Below are positions 35,944-46,918 of a stretch of 64,000 nt of DNA, one piece after another. A program made the position numbers and the translations under genes. Below the pieces are notes generated by a model. The model did no database searches. It saw only the letters and a program-made list of their open reading frames with translations, and was not told where the DNA came from. Every line of letters begins with the position of its first letter. Positions within the stretch are counted from its first letter, which is position 1. The DNA is from Annona cherimola (Eukaryota; Streptophyta; Magnoliopsida; Magnoliales; Annonaceae): contig CM059971.1 in NCBI GenBank assembly GCA_030490835.1, positions 77,394,224 through 77,458,223 on the forward strand, in the 5' to 3' direction.

Positions 35944-36800
35944 ATACATTTTTGGACGCCCACGGGACACGTATACATTTTTATAAAAACAGAATATTCA
36001 TTTTTTGAGACCCGTAGGACATTTATATATTTATAAAAACAATACATTCATTTTTTGAAGCCCGCGGGACATTTATATATTTTTAGAAAACATTATATTC
36101 ATTTTTGGACGCCCATGGGACACGTATACATTTTTATAAAACAAAATATTCATTTTTTAAGGCCCGTGGGACACATTCAAATTTTTATAAAACATTATAT
36201 TCATTTTTGGACGCCCGCGGGACACGTATACATTTTTATAAAAACAGAATATTCATTTTTTGAGACCCGCGGGACATTTATATATTTTATAAAAACAATA
36301 CATTCATTTTTTGAAGCTCGCGGGACATTTATATATTTTTAGAAAACATTATATTCATTTTTGGACGCCCACGGGACACGTATACATTTTTATAAAACAA
36401 AATATTCATTTTTTGAGGCCCGTGGGACACATTTAAATTTTTATAAAATATTATATTCATTTTTGGACGCCTGCGGGACACGTATACATTTTTATAAAAA
36501 CAGAATATTCATTTTTTGAGACCTGTGGGACATTTATATATTTTATAAAAATAATACATTCATTTTTTGAAGCTCGCGGGACATTTATATATTTTTAGAA
36601 AACATTATATTCATTTTTGGACGCCCACGGGACACGTATACATTTTTATAAAAACAAAATATTCATTTTTTGAGGCCCGTGGGACATTTATACATTTTTA
36701 TTAAATAAATCTATCATCTTTTTAGGCTCGTGGGACATTCATATATTCTAAAAAAACCAAAATATTCATTTGTGGAGGCCCGCGGGACACATATGTATTT
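35944..36800. repeat. Minisatellite array 3 with a 256-bp higher-order period
   Basis: The GGACGCC-type unit starts at 35954, 36107, 36209, 36363, 36465 and 36619, giving spacings of 153, 102, 154, 102 and 154 bp. Three-unit and two-unit groups therefore alternate, so five ~51-bp monomers form a 256-bp higher-order unit. The monomer types within it (GACCCG, AGCTCG, GGCCCG) recur in the same order. A single isolated monomer lies at 36935-36975. Confidence 0.85.
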
Positions 36801-36975
36801 TCATAATTTATTTTTCAGAAAATATTCTAGACGTGGCCTACAAAATGATAAAAAGAATTTAAAAACATATGTAAGATAAATTCAAGAGGTAACTCGACGA
36901 CTATATATAATTACTTTTCTTTTTAAAAATATTTATTCATTTTTTAGAGACCCGTGGGACACATATACATTTTAC

Positions 36976-39351
36976 AAACTTTGAAAATATATTAATGATT
37001 AAAATTTACTTTTAAAAATTAGTAACAATGATTATATTATGTAAACATATAATTTAAAATGTATGTACAATCATAGATTCAATGATTATATCACGTAAAT
37101 GTATAATTTAAAATGTATATTCATGCATCCAATTTGATATTTTTTTGAAATTTATTTCATTTTAAAATTTTTAAAATGGGCGTTTGGAGAAAAATGAATC
37201 CAGACATATATCATGAGCAAAAAAATATTAATTTAAAAATTTCCAAATTTACCAAGAAAAAATTTTAAGGGCATTCAAAATTTATAAAATAAATAAAATA
37301 TTAAAAATAAAATTTCAGATTATACATAAATTGTGGCATTTATATAGCTACTAAGAAACTCACTTAAAATTTAATTATCATATGTGCTACATAATCGATG
37401 TGAAGATGGATTTGATTATAACGATTCATGTGTTATGGAAGACAATATCAATTTAAAAATAGAATAATAGAAAATTTTAAATTTTCATTAAAATACTAAA
37501 AAATATTACATATTTTGATTTTATAATTTAACAAGTATATTCTCTTTATAATACTAAAACATATTACATATTTTGATTTTATAATTTAATAAGTATATTT
37601 TCTTTATTGATTTATTTTAGTCAAATTATGTAAGCATTCGTAATTCTGAGGTTGTTTGAAATTTCAAGTTATTTCGCCCAAAAAAAGTTAGTGTGTACAA
37701 TTAGAAAATGCACCGCCGGAGCATCGTTTTGGTGCTCCATCACCATCGTCTCAACTCCCCACCTAGAGCACACGCACAAGAGCCATGGTTGTTGTTGGGT
37801 TTACAAGATCCTCATCACTAGCGACGACAACTGGATAATCAAAGCCGACTAATGAAGAGGAAATCTCAGAAAAGTGTCCATACCATCTTCTTCATTTCCG
37901 ATCATCCATAAACCTTCCTGATCTTCAAGCCCGACACCAATAAGTGGAATCTGTACGAAAGCCATCGACAACAACCTCCATCTCCACCATTTTCGGTAGT
38001 ATCCCAAACGAGATGGGTCATGACTGCAAACAAGTTTTCAATAACTGGATTTGTAAAAATGTATTAGTTATCGCTGCATTGATCTTCTGCGTTACTCATC
38101 TTCCATACCTCAATGAGGCAGCCATGGCATTATCGGTCCAATCTCCGCCGGCTATCATCCAAAGATCCAATCCATCAATCTGACGCCTAATAGCGAAGCC
38201 ACAACAGATTCATACTCTATCGCTAAATCTGCTAAAAAATCAATGCCTACTAGCAAGAAAAAGACGATAACAACCCATTAAATCATCCGATGCCCAATCT
38301 TCCATGGCCAACTGGTTGCTGGCCACCGTTAAGGAAGAAGAAGATAAAACCCATTAAACCTACCCCAACAATGAAGATCTCCATGCATCCGCTTCCCTCT
38401 TCAAGTGTCTTCGAATCTGACTGCTTCTCTCTTCAAATATGTCGTCTTCGAATTTGAGACGAGGAAAACCGAAACCCATCTCCACTGCCCTAATAATCAA
38501 ATGGCAAATTTCCATTCATTTCGTGAGCTCCGACAATCCAGCCGGCGAGTAGGACGACTTCATTTCCATGCCTAACTTTTGTTTTTTCAGTTTCCTGAAA
38601 TGCCCCCTCTCATCCTAGCCTTCCGTTAGAAATTGACGGTGGAGATGACGCTTCCGACGAGAAAAACGTAGAAAGCGCTTCCCATGGGTTGGCCCTCCTG
38701 CTATGTTACTCTGTGGTGTTCGAGTGTTGGGCGCTACGTCCCCCCTTGGTAGGCTTGTCCCCTTAGTTTAGAAACTTTGTTTCCTGATTTTATATGGGAG
38801 CTTGTGTGTGTCTCCAGAAACGATAAATGGAGTATGTTGTCTCCATATATATTAAAGTGTTAAGATGCCTCGGGGCTTGATTACAATATAAATATAAATC
38901 GAGATTGATATAAATATATAACGATAAAAAAACCAGCTATATTTTCCGAATAGGCCTAACGCCAAACCAACCATATTACTGATAAGTACATCTTTATTTA
39001 TCTTCCACAAAGTTAAAATCACTTGATAGTGATTAGCTCATGCACATGTAAGGGCATTGTCCACATAGAGCCTGCTAAAGTTCAACCAGCTCAAGTCTAT
39101 TAGCACCATTTTGGGAGATCCATTCCATTCGTTATATTTAAGTATTATACTTAATTAATAATATATTAATTTCATTTAAAAATATACATAGGTGGGCTGC
39201 AAAATAAGTATGAATCTAAAGTGAATATAAACAAGTTAAAATCCTTATCTTATGTATAGCCAACATAAATTTCTAAATAACATAATTTCGAGAAGTATAA
39301 TAAATAAATACTAACAAAAAATGGAAGAAATGAATCTTCTAAAATTATCCA
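36976..39351. other. Intergenic DNA with an unrecognised lower-AT island
   Basis: Positions 37690-38720 are clearly richer in G+C than the flanks and hold short frames at 37652-37852 and 37944-38183. The latter has a possible membrane segment, NVLVIAALIFCVTHLPYL. Frames break often and no domain is recognised. It may be a decayed gene or an unknown element. The remainder is AT-rich with nothing supported. Confidence 0.35.
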
Positions 39352-39359
39352 AATGAGGC

Positions 39360-40829
39360 TAGGGGTGCAATAAGGTTCAGGTACCCATTGGGTACCTTAA
39401 ATTAGGTAATGTTGGTTTCAAAACATTTACCCATGGTGTCAATTATGTTCTAGATATAAAATTTTCGAGCATGATTAGTTCCAAGGTTAGGATACTCAGA
39501 ACCAACCTAAATTGCATATATTCTATATATAATCTATATATCATATAATATATACAATATATACTCATATATGATACCAACTACTCAACTACTCATTACT
39601 GGACTGACTCCCCTCTCAATCTCTCATCTTCTACCCCAAAAGACCTAATCGATAGCAACCAACCGATCAAACTACGCAGGCTATCACTTTCACTCCTAGC
39701 ATCACCGTCGCCTATCACTTCCACTCCCAGTGTCACCATCTCTCGTCTCCCTCACTCTCAGCAATATTGTCATAGCGACCAACCTGTCAAACTACGTATG
39801 ACATCACCTTCACTCCCAGCATTGCGTTGTTGCCTATCGCTTCCACTCCCAACACCACCATCTCCCCAGCATTATCATCACCCGTTGCCAATCACTCCCA
39901 CTCCCAACGCTGTTGTCACTCATCTCCCCCCACTCCTAGCATCGTCGTCACCCATCACATGTAGCCCCCACTCCTAGCATCGCCCTCTCCCCTCACCTCC
40001 ACTCCCAACATCGTTGTCGCCTGTTGCCCCCACTCTAAGGCGAATAGTGTCGCCCTAACTTTAACAATCTTTAGCTCATGCCTCTCTAGTATTCCCTCCA
40101 GGTTTTGACTGGTGCTTTAGTTTCAGATCTTCGAATATTCAAAGTTGCACTCCACATCTTTGCTGATAGTGAGCCTGTGCATCTTGGCTTTCTCATCTCT
40201 TCATTTCTACATCTTTTGCAATTGTTGAATGATTTTGGCTTATTATTTGTTCGATCTACCCCTATTTTCATCTTGTTGATATGTAAGCTACATGCATGCA
40301 TGTGTTCAAGTTGCATCAGTTTACCCTTGTTATTGAGATTTGTTATCAGATTTTCAAAATTGAGATTATTTAAATTCAATGTTGATATGTTTATTCAAAT
40401 TACTAGTTTGTTGGATGTTTGGATAGTTTTGGATGTGTAATTACTTACTCTGTTTAAATTTATTGTTATGTTTATATGCTTGTACAAATTCATGATTTTC
40501 TAATTGTTTTATGAGTATGTATATAGTCTGTCTATAGGGATTTTGTCATAGATAGATTGCAACATATTGTGGTAACAAATTACATATAACAGATTGCAAC
40601 AAACTATTTTAACAGATGACAACAAATTGTATGTTAATAGATTACACATTACAAATTTTTGGAAACTAATTTGGAACCGAAATTGGAATCGACACACTCT
40701 TAGAAAAATAAGATAGGGTAGGCTCCAAACTGATTTGGCATAAAATAAGGTAGGATAAAGATTTTCTAAAATAAGATAAGTGTAGAGTCCACTCCTGTCT
40801 GGAACTATCTAACCTAAGTTGCAACCCCA
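39360..40829. mobile_element. hAT-like element (GGGGTGCAA family) with internal minisatellite
   Basis: The 8-bp duplication AATGAGGC lies at 39352-39359 and 40830-40837. The ends are TAGGGGTGCAA and TTGCAACCCCA. GGTACCCATTGGGTACC near the left end and GGAACCGAAATTGGAATCG near the right end match its relative at 56926-57593. It is ~800 bp longer than that copy because of the C-rich repeat at 39600-40040 and a following AT-rich part with an open 111-codon frame (40105-40440) of unknown nature. No transposase domain is seen. Confidence 0.75.
39600..40040 (+). repeat. Imperfect C-rich minisatellite inside the hAT-like element
   Basis: Repeats of CACTCCCAGCATCGTCG / CGCCTATCACTTCCACTCC type follow each other about every 30-40 bp, with very few G runs on this strand. 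A longer unit, AACCAACCGATCAAACTACG, occurs at 39657-39676 and again in altered form at about 39779-39797. The block ends before 40050. Confidence 0.7.
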
Positions 40830-40837
40830 AATGAGGC

Positions 40838-42085
40838 CGACTTGGATGGACAGTGCTCAACATGTAATTAGTAAAATTTGTAACTAATACACGTAATGTA
40901 GTAAGCCATGAAAGTCATGGTTGATTATATTTGTGCCCAAGCTCCATCTCACTCCCACAAACACTCAAAACACACCAAATTTTAATGATTACTTAAATAT
41001 TCTTTTGATGGCATTTGAGGTAAAAAATGCTACATTTAACCAAATGACACAACTCAAAATTAATTAACTATTTGTAGCTAAATAGTTAAATGTACCTAAA
41101 ATATATCTAATGCTACTATATATATTATATGCAGTAAAAAGATAACTACAGTAAGTGAAATTTGTTGTAGTGTGTAGTGTTGTATTCTGAAATTTGTTGT
41201 AGTGTGTAGTGTTGTCTTCTTCTACTTCTTTAATGCAATGACAATTTAGGGTGAGAAAATGGTGGTGAATGATGATCACACTTTTTGATATTTTTTTCAA
41301 CTAAATCCTAATTTGTTTGTTTTTGCTGCCAAATGCAGTCCAGTATTATTACTATTTGCAATCAAATTTAAGCAATTATATTAAATGTAAACCATGATTG
41401 GACTTAACCAAATGCCGCCACCCTTAAAACGCCCAAGCATTTGAAGCAAAACCCGCTTATATGCAACGAAATATATGTTTTATACAGGAAAAAAAAACCT
41501 AGCTAAATTCAACTACATTCTTTGTATGCTTTAAATCCTCTTTGCTTTCTATTTTCAAATTCCACCTATCGAACCAAGCCACCAAAAAATATAATATTAC
41601 TATTTATAGGAAGCGGAATATTCCAGTATATTCAAGTCCATTCATCACCCATTCAAAAATATTTTAAACATATATCACGGCTAAGGCCGAAAGCAAGGAC
41701 CAAACGAACTTAAGCTGTTTGTTTAAGACGTGCGACCTGGGGTGGGATTAAAAAAGTGTTATTATCCATCGTAAATAAAAAAAAAAAGTTGTGTAAAAAT
41801 TGAGAAAAATTATATGTAAAATGAAAAAATAATATGGTTGTTTCATACAAATGAAAAAAATATTTTTGAAGAAAATAATAGTTCATCACATTATCATTCT
41901 ATCCCATTCACAAAGAAGCCAGCCGTGTTAATGTGGTGTAAATTGTAAGTTATGAAATCGATGTTCAACAAAATCCCATCCAAATTCCCCAACATTTGAG
42001 CTGGAACACATAAGACTGAAGTCCAAGTCCACGCCCACGAGCAATGCAGCAGAATTATCCCGCAGCCATCAACCGTGCATGCATG
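40838..42085. other. Intergenic DNA upstream of the small HSP genes
   Basis: A short duplicated word (GAAATTTGTTGTAGTGTGTA) occurs at 41157-41176 and 41190-41209. No gene is recognised. The last ~200 bp becomes less AT-rich and grades into the small HSP promoter. Confidence 0.35.
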
Positions 42086-42098
42086 TTCTCCAAGTTTC
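42086..42098 (+). promoter_or_regulatory. Heat-shock element, small HSP copy 1
   Basis: TTCTCCAAGTTTC fits TTCnnGAAnnTTC with one change (CAA for GAA). It lies ~165 bp before the ATG. A matching element lies at the same relative place in the second paralog (48586-48598). Confidence 0.5.
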
Positions 42099-42261
42099 TC
42101 CACGTCGACCATGCAAGCCAACAAAATTCCTGTGGCGACACGAGGCAAAGACTCATGACCCAGCCAACTACGTGGCACAGGACTGCTCCTATCTACTCCT
42201 TATTTCTCGTCAGCAATCTGTTCTCCAAACGAGCTGAGAAAGAAGAAAAAAGAGAGGGTAA

Positions 42262-42705
42262 ATGTCGGTCATTCCTTTCTTCGGACGGGATCCGGCCTCC
42301 TTTGATTTATGGAATCCCTTCGGTTTCGGCGGCTTCCAATCATCCTTGGCCCACAGCCCATCGCCGGCGGCCCGGGAAGCTGCGTCATTTGCGAACGCCC
42401 AGATAGACTGGAAGGAGACCCGAGAAGCCCACATCTTCAAGGCCGATCTTCCGGGGCTGAACGAGGAAGTGAAGGTGGAGATGGAGGAGGGGAACATCCT
42501 CCAGATCTGCGGGGAGGCGGAATAAAAAACCGACAAGTGGCACCGCGTGGAGAGGACGAGCGGGAAGTTCCTGAGGCGGTTCCGGCTGCCGGAGAGCGCG
42601 AAGGTGGATGAAGTGAAGGCGAATATGGAAAACGGGGTGCTGACGGTGGTGGTGCCGAAGAAGGAGGTGAAGAAGCCGGAAATGAAGGCCATTGAAATTC
42701 AGTAG
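42262..42705 (+). pseudogene. Class I small heat-shock protein with premature stop
   Basis: The frame starts [20 protein letters not shown], with the class I start and FDLWNPF motif, and runs through the first half of the alpha-crystallin domain ([36 protein letters not shown]). A TAA at 42523-42525 stops it after 87 residues. The same frame then continues without another break: [40 protein letters not shown] and the end PEMKAIEIQ to the TAG at 42703-42705. Without the stop the length would be about 147 residues, normal for the class. [10 protein letters not shown] is one residue shorter than the usual LPGxxKEEVKV. The family forms cytosolic oligomers that hold unfolding proteins under heat stress. 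The lost half contains the domain end and C-terminal tail needed for oligomers, so this copy is probably dead. Confidence 0.9.
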
Positions 42706-42805
42706 AGGCGAGCTGGCAGCCGATCGATGGAGGAAACGAAGTAAAATGAAGAAAGAAAGTGCATGCATAGTTGCTTCGCTGCTCTTGCCCGTACCATAGA
42801 TATAT

Positions 42806-43097
42806 AGGGTATGTTTGGTTGGAAGTAAAACTTTTGATGAAAAGTTTTTGAAGTAGAAGTTTTCAAATCAATAGAAAATGATGTGATATAATATGGATAA
42901 TGATGAGAATTAAAGAGAATAAAGTTAAAATAGATAGGTTAGTTGTATGGGTAATGGTGTAGAAATGATTGAAAAGTAGGGTAGTTTGTATAGAAAAATG
43001 TGAAAAAATAATTAAAAAATAGAATAATTATAAAGATTGAAAAGTTTTAGATTGAAAAGTTTTAGTTGACACTTTTTTGCCCTAAATAAACACACCC
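42806..43097 (+). mobile_element. MITE family A, best full-length copy
   Basis: GGGTATGTTTGGTT at the left mirrors AAATAAACACACCC at the right. Inside are AAACTTTTGATGAAAAGTTT, GATGTGATATAATATGGATA, AAGTTAAAATAGATAGGT, GAAATGATTGAAAAGTAG and AAAAGTTTTAGTTGACAC. It is 292 bp and non-coding, and lies directly 3' of the broken small HSP. Confidence 0.75.
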
Positions 43098-44333
43098 GTA
43101 ATGGATAGCTAGCTAGCTAGCGATAGTGCATTCCTTAATAAGGTACGAATAGAGCGAAGAAGTGCAGAGCCTGGGCATGGAGATAGAATGGACGTGTCTT
43201 CCTACATATATGTCTTTGTTAACTATGTGAAAAATATATAGAATATACGTTCGTGCTTTTCTTATGGAAATGAAACGACCAAGTGCTTTTCATTGATGGG
43301 TATGTTCCTGGCAATAGTATTACTGCTCGAAAAATCACTTCTCTTAGGAGAGGAATTCGCTCAATTAACACAGGTTTCAAATATTTTGTTAACAATCGTT
43401 CATGCTTAATTACAGGGCGCATATAGTATAAATTATAAAAATGAGGAAGTAATGTGGAGTAATATGATATAATGAAGATAATGATCAATGAAAAAGAGAA
43501 GAAAGTTTGAAATAGATAAGATAATATTATGTAAACATCTAAAAAAGTAAAATAATGAAAAATCACAATATATAGAAAATATGCAGAAAAATAGAAAAAA
43601 AAAATTTCCAAATGACAAAAGGACTATTGCAAGGCGATTTGGGAAGACGTAAATGCCAGGCAATGAGTAGGAAAAAAAATTGGGCCGGACGATGAGAAGG
43701 GGAAAAAAATTTAAGAAGTAAAAGAAATATCATATGATAAAACTAATGATTATAAAAAAAAGAAAATAAAATTAATATAGATATATTATAAGAAAATAGA
43801 CTTCTAGCGATGTAAAATTTTGTATTGATTTTTAATGTAATGTCGCTATAACTACTTTATTATGAGTCCATAAAAAAGTTTTTGTTACACTTTTTTGAAT
43901 TTGTCACTATTAACTTTTGATGTAATGTTACTATAACTACTTTATTATTTATCAAAAAACTACTTTTTCCATTATTAAAAAATTTTTTTGTTACGATTTT
44001 TTGAACTCGTTAATAAAACGTTGCTTTTCAAAATTGATTATTTTATTATTGCTAAAACTTAATTTGTACCAACAACAATTATTTATGTTGCTAAATAAAT
44101 TTTTTGACAAAAAATATTAAGCATTATTAAAAGTGTCATAGAATGTTAATTTTCTTGTGGTGATAGATATTTATATGAAAATACGTAATATGTGTGAAAA
44201 AAATAATTGACATGTAAAGGTAATAATTAAGAACAAGGTAATTCAGTAATTAAAATTGCCAAATTTTATTAGATGGTAGGCTGAAATTTAATATCGAAGC
44301 TACTCAACCATCCAAGGGGCGACTAGTATCGAA
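43098..44333. other. Intergenic DNA with degraded MITE pieces
   Basis: The stretches 43440-43620 and 43690-43800 hold diverged family A words (ATGATATAATGAAGATAATG, GTTTGAAATAGATAAG). Positions 44294-44326 (ATCGAAGCTACTCAACCAT, then CCAAGGGGCGACTA) begin a ~35-bp tandem duplication whose second copy is split by the hAT-like element at 44342-44918. No gene is present. Confidence 0.45.
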
Positions 44334-44341
44334 GCTACTCA

Positions 44342-44918
44342 TAAGGGTGTTAATCGTTATGATCGACTCGTCAACCTGCTCGTCAAATCCATTTATAAAT
44401 GAGTTTGAGTTGGAATTTTTAAATAAATGAGTTATGATTCACCCGTCTGTTCAACCATTTAATTAAATAAACAAATTATGGTTGAGATTTTATAACTTAT
44501 CAACCCATTTAGTAATCTATTTAACCTATTTAACTCATTTAACTCATTTAATCTATTAAAGTTAAATATAAAAATGTAAACCCCTTTCTTGTTTTCCCTG
44601 CTAAGTTTTCCTCTCACTGTCTAATATCATTTTTCTAGTGCTATCTTAATTTCTTTTTTTCCTTTATTATCTTATTTCCATTTCTCTTGCGCTGAAAACA
44701 TCATCTCGCCTCTCCCTGTGAGATTATCGTCTGTTAAAGTCTAGGCCTTCAAATCATTTACTATACAACCCGTTAATAACCCACTGACTCGTTTATTAAA
44801 TGGTTAGGATTGAGATTTTTTAAATATAATAATAAATGGATTATGATTGAAATATTTTAAATAAGTTAAAATTAAGGCTAGGCTATAATCCATCCAACCA
44901 TATCCACTAACACCTCTG
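44342..44918. mobile_element. hAT-like non-autonomous element, family B
   Basis: The 8-bp duplication GCTACTCA lies at 44334-44341 and 44919-44926. The ends are TAAGGGTGTTAATCG and CCACTAACACCTCT. The interior parallels 8351-9291 but lacks the SINE, giving the empty-site structure (CCACTGACTCGTTTATTAAA). It is 577 bp with no transposase. Confidence 0.82.
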
Positions 44919-45352
44919 CTACTCAACCATACAAGGGGCGACATGAGTATTAAAAATATAAATTTTTAAACTTGACTAGTCAAAAATTAACATAGATAAG
45001 AATAACCTTTTGACTTAATGAACTTAGGTACTTATTTCAATAAACTTAGATCCATTATCAGCCTTATATACTTTAAGATGATACTTATAATTTAATTACA
45101 AATATTATTTTAGTAATTTGCATAGCTTAGTTGATCTCCAAGTGATCTATTAAATTTCATATGGTTTAAACTTATAAATCAGCTAAAGAATTAGTTGTTG
45201 ACAAGAATTATAGTGTGCAGGTTTATTGTATGCAAGCTTATTCAAACTGTTGAATTTTGAAATTAAAATTTTTTGTCATATTATAAAATTTGATATGTGA
45301 TTAACTACATTTAAGCTCATATTTCCAAAAAGAAATTTTAAAAATCTTAAAA

Positions 45353-45395
45353 GGTATATATATATATAGAGAGAGAGAGAGAGAAGGAGAGAGAA
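45353..45395. repeat. (TA)n(GA)n microsatellite
   Basis: Alternating TA from about 45355 passes into GA repeats up to about 45395. The same TA-to-GA junction occurs at 47290-47318, and GA runs occur at 46897-46906 and 61911-61926, each time beside a family D palindromic element. Confidence 0.85.
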
Positions 45396-45700
45396 CCTAT
45401 CTTATGCAAATAGACTGCACCATAATTATGGTGCAGTCCGTTGCAAAGTGGGCCACATATATATTAAAAATTAATAATATTTTATACAATTATTTATCCG
45501 TGTAAAAAATATATTTTTGACTGTTTAGATGTATAAGATTTTTAAGATGGGGCACATGCATATGTTTGATTTGGACAAAAATTGGCATGATATTAAAGTA
45601 AATAATTTCACATATAATAGGTGGAGTGGGTCTTAATTTCATGATCATTTGGAGCCTATTTGCAGTGGACTACACTGTAATTATGGTGTAGTCTGTTTAG
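45396..45700. mobile_element. Palindromic element, family D, copy 1
   Basis: Near the left end is a perfect 24-bp palindrome at 45414-45437 (ACTGCACCATAAT and its mirror). Near the right end is an almost perfect 26-bp palindrome at 45668-45693 (GACTACAC...GTGTAGTC). CTTATGCAAATAGACTGCA and TATTTGCAGTGGACTACA show that the two ends are also inverted copies of each other. It is non-coding. Confidence 0.65.
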
Positions 45701-46330
45701 ACTTGATAATTTTTCACATATATGTATGTATTGATCCCGCTTCTATGAAACTCCTTTTTTCACATATATATATATATATGTATCATTCCCATTTCTATGA
45801 AACCCTCTTTCTATATAACCTCTTCCATATTTAAAATTTTGATGACTGATGAAAATCCACTTCATCCATTATATTTAACATCATTTATAGTATCTTGAAA
45901 ATTCTTTTATTTGTTTAGTTTCATTGTATATAGGCCCCATCTATAAATATGAAAAATCGACGTAATAAAATAGTTTAATACTAAAATATCAATTTTAAAG
46001 TAATTTTTTCCACATCTAAACCATTTAAAATATCACTACTATATAGATAAATAATTATATAAAGTATTATTACATTTTAAAACGTGTATAAATGAATTTA
46101 AATGATTTTCATAATTTACACATGAATATATATATTTTTGAGCAAATGTGACCCATGCACATACTTTATTTGGATACAACTTGGTCTTTTAGCTAAACAA
46201 GTGATGCTAAATATAATAAATAAATTGAATTTTACATCAATCATCAATATTTTAAAATTCGAGGGGATTACATGACTCCACTTCTATGTAACGTGGTCTT
46301 ATAGAATCAAAGCCTTATATGTATACAGGT
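45701..46330. mobile_element. Palindromic element, family C, copy
   Basis: Outer words CCGCTTCTATGAAAC and CATTTCTATGAAACCCTC near 45735-45810 mirror CTCCACTTCTATGTAACG near 46275-46292. Interior marks are GATGACTGATGAAAATCCAC, CGTAATAAAATAGTTTAATA and GATGCTAAATATAATAAATA. A (TA)n tract lies at 45766-45780. The exact ends are unclear. Confidence 0.5.
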
Positions 46331-46369
46331 GCCCGGGCAAATAGGATCATGAACTGTTGTTTAAAAGGA

Positions 46370-46890
46370 TCTTTTCTATATATGAGTATGCTTTTATGTA
46401 ATTAGGTTACATAAAAGCGGTTTCATGTAATCCCTTCAAACTTTAAGATTTTGATGTTCGATGAAAAATTCAATCCATTCATTATATTTAACATCATTTG
46501 TTTATTTATAAGACCAAGTTTCATCCAAATTCAATATGTACATAGGCTAAATTTGATATAAAAAAAAATAAGTACATTCATGTGTAAATTATAGAAAATG
46601 CTTAGATCCATTCACATATGTATTGAAATATAATACTTTATAGAGTTATTTATCCATATAGTAATGATATTTATGGTGTAGATGTTGCAAATACTACTTA
46701 AAAATTGAAATTTAGCATTAAATTATTTTATTATGTTGATTTCGACATATTTGTAGATGGGGCCCATATACAGTGATATTAGACAAATAAAAAGGATTTT
46801 TGTAATAATACAAGTGATGCTAAACACAATAGCTAGAGTAGATTTAATGTTGAAAATAGAGAGGGTTTCGTATGAGCATTCCCGTTATAT
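46370..46890. mobile_element. Palindromic element, family C, copy
   Basis: It runs from TATGTAATTAGGTTACATAA (itself a short inverted repeat) and AAAGCGGTTTCATGTAATCC, through GATGTTCGATGAAAAATTCA, to the mirrored AAGTGATGCTAAACACAATA near 46810. It then breaks down before the (TA)n(GA)n junction at about 46895. Confidence 0.45.
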
Positions 46891-46918
46891 ATATACATAT
46901 AGAGAGAAAGAAAAATAT

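Noticed and set aside
42210..42768. Antisense frames across small HSP copy 1
   Set aside because: They exist because of the GC-rich codons of the plus-strand gene and have no family match.
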